Below are positions 32,624 through 37,119 of a DNA stretch of 37,119 nt, one piece after another. Under the pieces are notes generated by a model, which did no database searches, had not been told where the DNA came from, and saw only the letters and a list, made by a program, of their open reading frames with translations. The DNA comes from a virus. Location: positions 1 to 37,119 of IMG/VR virus record IMGVR_UViG_3300027985_000256. One strand, 5' to 3'. Positions within the stretch are counted from its first letter, which is position 1; the number at the start of each line of letters is the position of its first letter. Position numbers and translations under genes: made by a program.

Positions 32624-33178
32624 TTACTTATTCTTTAAATTCCTAATTCTAAAAACTTCTTTCTCGTATTCGTTTACGTCCTTATTATATTTCATTTCCA
32701 TAAAACAAAACTCATAAGGCCATTTTTTTATCTGCTCAATCTTGTCATAATCTCCTGTTCCTGCAAGGTTTCTAAACTGAGGATAGTTGCCGTACATATT
32801 GAACCTGTCAATATCTGCTGCTGCTTCTTCATATGTCGGCTCATATCCTAAATTATCAGCTTCTAATTTATTTATCTTGTCAACTTCTTCCTTCATCCAC
32901 AACCTTGACGAATGGATGTTATAAACGCTCTCGTTACCTATCTTTCGAATATCAATATCAAAAGTTTCATAAAGTAATTCAATGTACTTATCAAATTTAG
33001 CACCTACTTTATTAAACAAATGCTGAGCATCTTTTACAACACCAAATGGCTTCTTAATCAATGCACCTATATTGAAATAATCAACAGGAGGAAGTTTGCC
33101 GTAACGAAGCACGTAATCAACCTCCTCTTTATTTATTCCGGCAATGTAATTATTAATCGTTGTGTGTTGAACTTTCAT
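32624..33178 (-). CDS. Hypothetical accessory protein (184 aa)
   Basis: A 184-residue protein of mixed, mostly helical composition. It has VDYVLRYGKLPPVDYFN near 20-36, then a long helix region with YEPTYEEAAADIDRF near 117-131, and a charged end. No family recognised. It overlaps the preceding small gene by 26 bases and may be translated from the same message as the next membrane protein. Confidence 0.6.
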   Translation of the reverse strand: MKVQHTTINNYIAGINKEEVDYVLRYGKLPPVDYFNIGALIKKPFGVVKDAQHLFNKVGAKFDKYIELLYETFDIDIRKIGNESVYNIHSSRLWMKEEVDKINKLEADNLGYEPTYEEAAADIDRFNMYGNYPQFRNLAGTGDYDKIEQIKKWPYEFCFMEMKYNKDVNEYEKEVFRIRNLKNK

Positions 33179-33263
33179 TTTTCAAAGCTTCTATTTGTTT
33201 GTGAAGTTCTCCGGCAAGCTCGTAATTTTCTTGCTCGATAGCTATACTATTTCTGCTTCTCAT
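33153..33263 (-). CDS. Miniprotein with UVR-like helix pair (36 aa)
   Basis: A 36-residue protein starting MRSRNSIAIEQENYEL. The stretch AIEQENYELAGELHKQIEAL matches the plan of the UVR motif of UvrB, UvrC and ClpC-type proteins, an antiparallel helical hairpin for protein contact. Longer in-frame starts exist upstream but would run back through the preceding gene, so I chose this one, which overlaps it by only 17 bases. A protein-binding adaptor role is inferred. Confidence 0.5.
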   Translation of the reverse strand: MRSRNSIAIEQENYELAGELHKQIEALKNESSTHND

Positions 33264-33507
33264 TAAGATACTCGAAATAAGAAAGGGCTGCTGTGAACGA
33301 ACACCAACCAATCTGCTTTCCAATATCCTCCCATACATGCCTACTGTAAGTCATTGCATTCTTCCCCTTATGTTCAGGGTAGTCATTCTCAAAATCTTCA
33401 TTCCTTCTTTTTAGCTCGGCTTCTATGGTCGGAATATGCCCTTGTGCTTCCAATCCAAATACTACTTTCAGCCCTTTTTTTTCGGCTGCTTCAAATAATT
33501 CTTTCAT
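33247..33507 (-). CDS. Hypothetical accessory protein (86 aa)
   Basis: An 86-residue protein with KKGLKVVFGLEAQGHIPTIE at the start and a later WEDIGKQIGWCSFTAALSYFEYL helix. It has no recognised family. Its leader (CAATCAAAATAAAACGATATG) is almost identical to that of the gene at 33936, a repeated A-rich initiation region. Confidence 0.6.
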   Translation of the reverse strand: MKELFEAAEKKGLKVVFGLEAQGHIPTIEAELKRRNEDFENDYPEHKGKNAMTYSRHVWEDIGKQIGWCSFTAALSYFEYLNEKQK

Positions 33508-33513
33508 ATCGTT

Positions 33514-33936
33514 TTATTTTGATTGTTTAATAATATCTTTAATGATTAAACTATCATCATTATTTTTTGGTAGATTATAATAATCTGAACATTCACAGCA
33601 GTTATAATAACAATATTCAACTGCTCTTAATTTATTTTTAATAACATCATCAAATACCCTTTCTAAATATGGTAGCAATAATTTAAACTCCTTGTTTGTT
33701 GCTATTCTAACATTACCAAAATCACCTGATTGCTCACCATAAGTATAATAATATACAAAATCCAGATACCAATCTTTATCAGTTCCTTCTATTTCAAAAC
33801 CTTTATCTCTATTATAAAGATTACCTAGTTTTTCTTTTAAATAATCTTCACAATCATAAGGTTCTTTTACATTTATTTTGTCCATTAATCCTTGTATAGG
33901 ATACCTTAATACTTTTTTATGTACATAATCACTCAT
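33514..33936 (-). CDS. Hypothetical acidic accessory protein (140 aa)
   Basis: A 140-residue protein rich in Tyr, Asp and Glu, with DFVYYYTYGEQSGDFGNV near 59-76 and a Cys cluster YCYYNCCECSDYY near 108-120 that could bind a metal. No family recognised. Its start overlaps the stop of the preceding gene. Confidence 0.6.
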   Translation of the reverse strand: MSDYVHKKVLRYPIQGLMDKINVKEPYDCEDYLKEKLGNLYNRDKGFEIEGTDKDWYLDFVYYYTYGEQSGDFGNVRIATNKEFKLLLPYLERVFDDVIKNKLRAVEYCYYNCCECSDYYNLPKNNDDSLIIKDIIKQSK

Positions 33937-34100
33937 ATCGTTTTATTTTGATCGTTACTAATCTCTTCCAACTTCTTTTCAAACTCTTCAATAGTGCAAT
34001 GCATACCGTTCTCGCAAAAGTATTCTATTGTTTTATTAAAAACCTCCTCTCCGTATTTAGAGAGGAGTGTTTCAGCTTTGTGTTTTTTGGGTTGTGTCAT
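33933..34100 (-). CDS. Hypothetical small protein (55 aa)
   Basis: A 55-residue charged protein starting MTQPKKHKAETLLSKYG, with KTIEYFCENGMHCTIEEFEKKLEE near 23-46. The helix pair with two cysteines recalls small phage proteins of unknown function. It starts one base after the TAG that would end the interrupted gene upstream and overlaps the next gene by ATGA. Confidence 0.6.
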   Translation of the reverse strand: MTQPKKHKAETLLSKYGEEVFNKTIEYFCENGMHCTIEEFEKKLEEISNDQNKTI

Positions 34101-34101
34101 G

Positions 34102-34320
34102 CTACCACTCTATTTTATATACTTCGTGCCTATCAAAAGGGTGTAAGACTAAAGATAACTTATAACCTTTACTTATAAGTTCGCTTTGTTGTTCCTGTTT
34201 TAATAGCGTTTAGAAAGTAAATCTAAAACCTCCAGTTGCGGTATTGGTTATATTGTGGTATACATTATCCATATCAACCTCTACTTTATCCGCTAATTCT
34301 CTTGCTTTATCTGCATTCAT
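34102..34320 (-). pseudogene. Small gene interrupted by in-frame TAA
   Basis: From ATG 34320 the frame gives 36 residues (MNADKARELADKVEVD...GGFRFTF) and stops at TAA 34212-34210. The same frame then continues for 35 residues without another stop (TLLKQEQQSELISKGYKLSL... to EW) and ends at TAG 34104-34102, one base before the next ATG. The second half has no ATG of its own. An AAA-to-TAA change would explain it; readthrough is the alternative. It is the first gene after the promoter at 34345. A single 72-residue protein was probably the ancestral form. Confidence 0.55.
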
Positions 34321-34344
34321 AAAAATTAATTTTAATTGTTTCCC

Positions 34345-34375
34345 CAAATATACAACCAAAACTATTTAGAAACAA
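34345..34375 (-). promoter_or_regulatory. Extended promoter of the accessory operon
   Basis: On the minus strand TTG (34375-34373), 20 bases beginning TTTCTAAATAGT, TATATTTG (34352-34345). It starts directly after the large terminase stop codon and gives a leader of about 20 bases. Confidence 0.8.
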
Positions 34376-34381
34376 TATAAA

Positions 34382-35530
34382 TTACCTCCTGCGACCCCCG
34401 CGAGTTGATACTGCGTTGCTTTTTGAAAATGGCTTAATCATAGTTTTTGCAATGTATCTTCCGGCATCAATACCATGGTTCCAATCGTCCATGGGCACTT
34501 CGCCTTTCTTATCAAGCCATAGCCAGTTGTTTAGTTCTTTTGATAGATTATAACTTTCGGGGTCTACAACAATATCATAACCTTGAAGTAGTTTAATATC
34601 ATCTACAATAGGAGATTTAGAAACGCCCCTGATATTTAACCCAAGCCCTCTTAAATCAAGTATCGTCCTCTTAGCTGAACTATCCGCAATAATCATTTTA
34701 CTACCTACACCACGGCTTAATATTGATTTTCCAAGTTGGCCTGTTGATAATCCATTTTGATATAATTCTTCTTTCCAGTATATAATTTTCAATCGGCTAT
34801 CAACAGCGCATTTGACTAAAGCATCCGGGTCTTTTACCCCGAAGTCAAGCCCATAACCAAAAGGTAATGTATTATCAAACTGACCAAATTCATAACTTAA
34901 AATCGCACCCTCTAATCTTCCAACTTCTCCAAGGCCGTACACCCTCCACCAGTTTTCATTATCTCTGCGGCTCTCAATCTGCTCAATAATAGATTCGTCC
35001 AGGTAATTATTATCCAGATAAGTTGATTTGATAAATACATGCTTTTCCTTTGGTATAACGTCGGTATGCACCCAAAACTCAGCAGTTGGGTTGAAGTCAA
35101 TAAATGTGCATAAACTTGTACGTATGCGCAGCTGTGTATATACATCGTAACTTAGATGGTTGCACTCATTCAAATATAAAATATCTCTCCTGGGACCATG
35201 GGCTTTGGCTGCATTATCTGCTCCAAAAAACTCAATCAAAGTTTTACCAATGGTGTAAATATGATCGGTTTTATTTTTGACTTCATCAATATTGACACCT
35301 TCACCTATCAGGATGTTTTCAAAGTCGCGCATTGCACCACATTTTAAATGAGGGAGTGTCTTTGATACTATTGATATTACAAGCCTCTTTTCGCTATACA
35401 AGGCTATTAAATAAAGCAATTGAAGCGTTGAGAAAGTCTTTGATGAACTAGTCCCTCCCTGGTTGATTATAAGCTTTGATTTAGCGTTATAAGCTTCGAT
35501 ATTTTTTGAGAATACATTTGTTGTTTTCAT
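34382..35530 (-). CDS. terL: Terminase large subunit
   Basis: A 382-residue terminase ATPase-nuclease. The Walker A form is GGTSSSKT (25-32), Walker B ILYLNECNH near 116-124, followed by the coupling motif FIDFNPTAEFW near 142-152. The RNase H-like nuclease shows GLDFGVKDPDA near 223-233 (first Asp), MIIADSSA near 273-280 and DWNHGIDAGRY near 355-365. It packages DNA with the small subunit gene upstream. It is on the short side for the family but complete in motifs. Its ATG follows a strong terminator by six bases, so expression probably depends on readthrough. Confidence 0.92.
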   Translation of the reverse strand: MKTTNVFSKNIEAYNAKSKLIINQGGTSSSKTFSTLQLLYLIALYSEKRLVISIVSKTLPHLKCGAMRDFENILIGEGVNIDEVKNKTDHIYTIGKTLIEFFGADNAAKAHGPRRDILYLNECNHLSYDVYTQLRIRTSLCTFIDFNPTAEFWVHTDVIPKEKHVFIKSTYLDNNYLDESIIEQIESRRDNENWWRVYGLGEVGRLEGAILSYEFGQFDNTLPFGYGLDFGVKDPDALVKCAVDSRLKIIYWKEELYQNGLSTGQLGKSILSRGVGSKMIIADSSAKRTILDLRGLGLNIRGVSKSPIVDDIKLLQGYDIVVDPESYNLSKELNNWLWLDKKGEVPMDDWNHGIDAGRYIAKTMIKPFSKSNAVSTRGGRRR

Positions 35531-35536
35531 ATTAAT

Positions 35537-35564
35537 AAAAAAAGCGAGATAATAATCTCGCTTT
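35537..35564 (-). terminator. Strong terminator just before terL
   Basis: On the minus strand AAAGCGAGAT, TATT loop, ATCTCGCTTT (10 bp perfect) and seven T in a row, ending six bases before the terL ATG. A complete intrinsic terminator inside the packaging operon. Confidence 0.88.
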
Positions 35565-35590
35565 AAAGTTAATGAAAAATATTTTAATTA

Positions 35591-35886
<296 letters not shown>

Positions 35887-35899
<13 letters not shown>

Positions 35900-36243
35900 A
35901 CCTTAACAGAATTTAATGATTTAACTGCCTTTTCTGTCATTTGAATGATTTCAATTGCAACTAAATCAATTGAATTAACAGCCATTGGAAATTTGCATCC
36001 GTCTGGATTAGAAGTTCCTTCCTGTGATAATTGAGATAAAGAAGCCGCTCCTGACCATTGCCAAACTCTACGAGCATTTAATATTGTAACTTCCATTCCT
36101 GCAAGAGTCGATTCTTTACGATCTAAAATACCATAGAATACACCAGCTGAATAGGTACGTATCATAACCATTGGCTTATCGCCCGAAACTGACATTAATT
36201 CTTTCTTAATGTAAGTTTCTCCGTTGATTTGAATTTCATTCAT
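35887..36243 (-). CDS. DUF6948-like phage protein
   Basis: A 118-residue protein with VMIRTYSAGVFYGIL near 26-40, ARRVWQWSGAASLSQLS near 57-73, and KFPMAVNSIDL near 84-94. This matches a widespread phage family that I know as DUF6948 (name from memory), usually near terminase or structural genes. The order strand, WSGAASLS turn, strand suggests a compact beta fold. It is the first gene after its own extended promoter and is coupled to the Gly-X repeat gene. The function is unknown. Confidence 0.72.
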
Positions 36244-36272
36244 TTTTAATTGATTTTAAATTAAACATGAAG

Positions 36273-36303
36273 CAAATTTAATCATAAAACTATTTAGAAA
36301 CAA
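36273..36303 (-). promoter_or_regulatory. Extended promoter of the DUF6948-like / Gly-X genes
   Basis: On the minus strand TTG (36303-36301), 20 bases beginning TTTCTAAATAGT, TAAATTTG (36280-36273). Same class as P1, P3 and the two accessory promoters. Confidence 0.78.
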
Positions 36304-36318
36304 TATAAATTAAGTTAC

Positions 36319-36348
36319 AAAAAAAGCCCTATACGTATATAGAGCTTT
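36319..36348 (-). terminator. Terminator after the small terminase gene
   Basis: On the minus strand AAAGCTCTATA, TACG loop, TATAGGGCTTT (11 pairs with one G-U) and seven T. It ends the small terminase transcript before the next promoter. Confidence 0.82.
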
Positions 36349-36385
36349 CCTTAACAATCGATCAAAATCAATCAAAACGAATTTA

Positions 36386-36880
36386 TCATTTACCGCCCAT
36401 AAGCTTATTAACTTCTTCGGCTGTTTTATTATCCTGGACCACAACGGTAGGTTTCGGGGTCATAGTACCGTCGGTTGAGGATAGGTCTTTTTTGTCTACT
36501 AAACCAATATCCTTGCCGATAAAGTTAGGATTTAACAGCCCAACAGCAGCGTTTTCAAACTTCTGCATCTTGATAACATCCTGTACACGTGTAAAGGTTT
36601 CCTTATAATCTTCTCGCTTTTCGTACTCATAAAACGTTGTTGTAGCTATTCCTAAGAAATTACACAGTCCTAACACTGTGAACACTCGAACTTTATCAAC
36701 CATCACTCTTTCAACCCCCAACTTGGTATTATGAATCTCCTCTGCTTGTATCGGATTATTAACGCACCACTCAAAATACTCATTGCATTTATCCTCGAAT
36801 ATCTCTGGTGTTTCGAATATTTTCGAAGCTCCGCAAGATTTTCTTAGCAAGTAGTATGTATTTCCTGTTGGTGCTGGCAT
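36386..36880 (-). CDS. terS: Terminase small subunit
   Basis: A 164-residue DNA-packaging protein. It shows FEDKCNEYFEWCVNNPIQ near 27-44, then a helix-turn-helix-like FTVLGLCNFLGIATTTFYEYE near 63-83 and KFENAAVGLLNPNFIGKDIGLVDK near 106-129, all typical of P22 gp3/Nu1-like small terminases of Bacteroidetes phages. The C-terminal tail is disordered and polar. It recognises the packaging start and delivers it to the large subunit, here separated by two other genes. It is the gene nearest the right-end repeats, which could be its binding sites. Confidence 0.85.
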   Translation of the reverse strand: MPAPTGNTYYLLRKSCGASKIFETPEIFEDKCNEYFEWCVNNPIQAEEIHNTKLGVERVMVDKVRVFTVLGLCNFLGIATTTFYEYEKREDYKETFTRVQDVIKMQKFENAAVGLLNPNFIGKDIGLVDKKDLSSTDGTMTPKPTVVVQDNKTAEEVNKLMGGK

Positions 36881-37119
36881 ATCATTTTTTCATTTTCCGA
36901 ACGTTCTACAAACCTCCAACTTTTTTTTGAATTTTCCAAATGTTAAAATTTCAGGGTAAAAATGATTTAGGAACGTAGGAACGTAAAACCTATATTTCTT
37001 ATTATTATTTTTCATTTGCGTTTTTACGCATTTAAAATATTTTTTTCTTTTTTTTTCTTTTTTCCTTCCTTTAGTTCCTAAAAGAAGAAAAATAATATAT
37101 ATAAATAATTAATAATAAG
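36881..37119. other. AT-rich non-coding right end
   Basis: No gene is credible. It carries GAACGTTC (36899-36906), and GGAACGTA followed by GGAACGTAAAA (36970-36988), related to the left-end repeats, and then an almost pure A/T and T-run region. No terminal direct repeat of the two window ends is visible. Confidence 0.6.
36970..36988 (+). repeat. GGAACGT direct repeats (right group)
   Basis: GGAACGTA at 36970-36977 directly joined to GGAACGTAAAA at 36978-36988. Same unit and orientation as at 36-67. Confidence 0.65.

Noticed and set aside
33020-33241. Plus-strand frames opposite the accessory and structural genes
   Set aside because: They lack leaders and recognisable domains and lie fully opposite better supported minus-strand genes.

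Overview
The window looks like a nearly complete genome of a tailed (siphovirus-like) phage of the Bacteroidota. It has small and large terminase, portal, major capsid protein, ClpP-type prohead protease, tape measure, tail-tip proteins, a receptor-binding protein with an SGNH hydrolase domain, a lysis cassette and a replication/recombination module. The host group is inferred from the AT-rich sequence, from promoters of the Bacteroidetes type (TTTG or TTG, 20 bases, then TAnnTTTG), from A-rich leaders in place of Shine-Dalgarno sites, and from the gene families. I see no integrase, repressor, tRNA, DNA polymerase or reverse transcriptase.

Layout. 1-340 is non-coding, with GGAACGT repeats that recur at the right end (36881-37119), as if the two ends join in a circular or concatemeric molecule. 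341-9706 (+) is the early DNA-metabolism operon: SMC/SbcC-like ATPase, two membrane miniproteins, SF2 helicase, VirE_N-type primase-helicase, Rad52-like annealase, SSB, YqaJ exonuclease, VRR-NUC nuclease. It ends at a bidirectional terminator. 9721-11320 (-) is the lysis cassette. 11338-19850 (-) holds tail fibre, adaptor, portal, tail tube?, major capsid and protease/scaffold. 22242-24374 (-) is the tape measure gene, flanked by two islands of small + strand genes (19980-22249 and 24538-26203). 26391-30784 (-) is the tail-tip and neck operon. 30974-34320 (-) is an accessory operon of small unknown genes. 34382-36880 (-) holds the terminase genes, a DUF6948-like gene and a remarkable (Gly-X)46 repeat gene.

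Regulation can partly be read from the sequence. Five promoters share an extended -33 region (ATTGTTTCTWAATA-like). Three further simple promoters serve + strand genes. Three minus-strand late promoters share a different conserved 20-base spacer. Strong hairpin terminators separate the small terminase, Gly-X and accessory modules; one lies only six bases before the large terminase start codon.

The most unusual parts are the two + strand islands. Several of their small genes are followed by imperfect, bulged inverted repeats that begin with TAAC at or near the stop codon, which recalls integron attC sites without an integrase. Also notable are the hexanucleotide Gly-(Ser/Asp/Tyr) repeat gene, two small genes that seem to carry one extra A in an A-run, and one small gene interrupted by an in-frame TAA.
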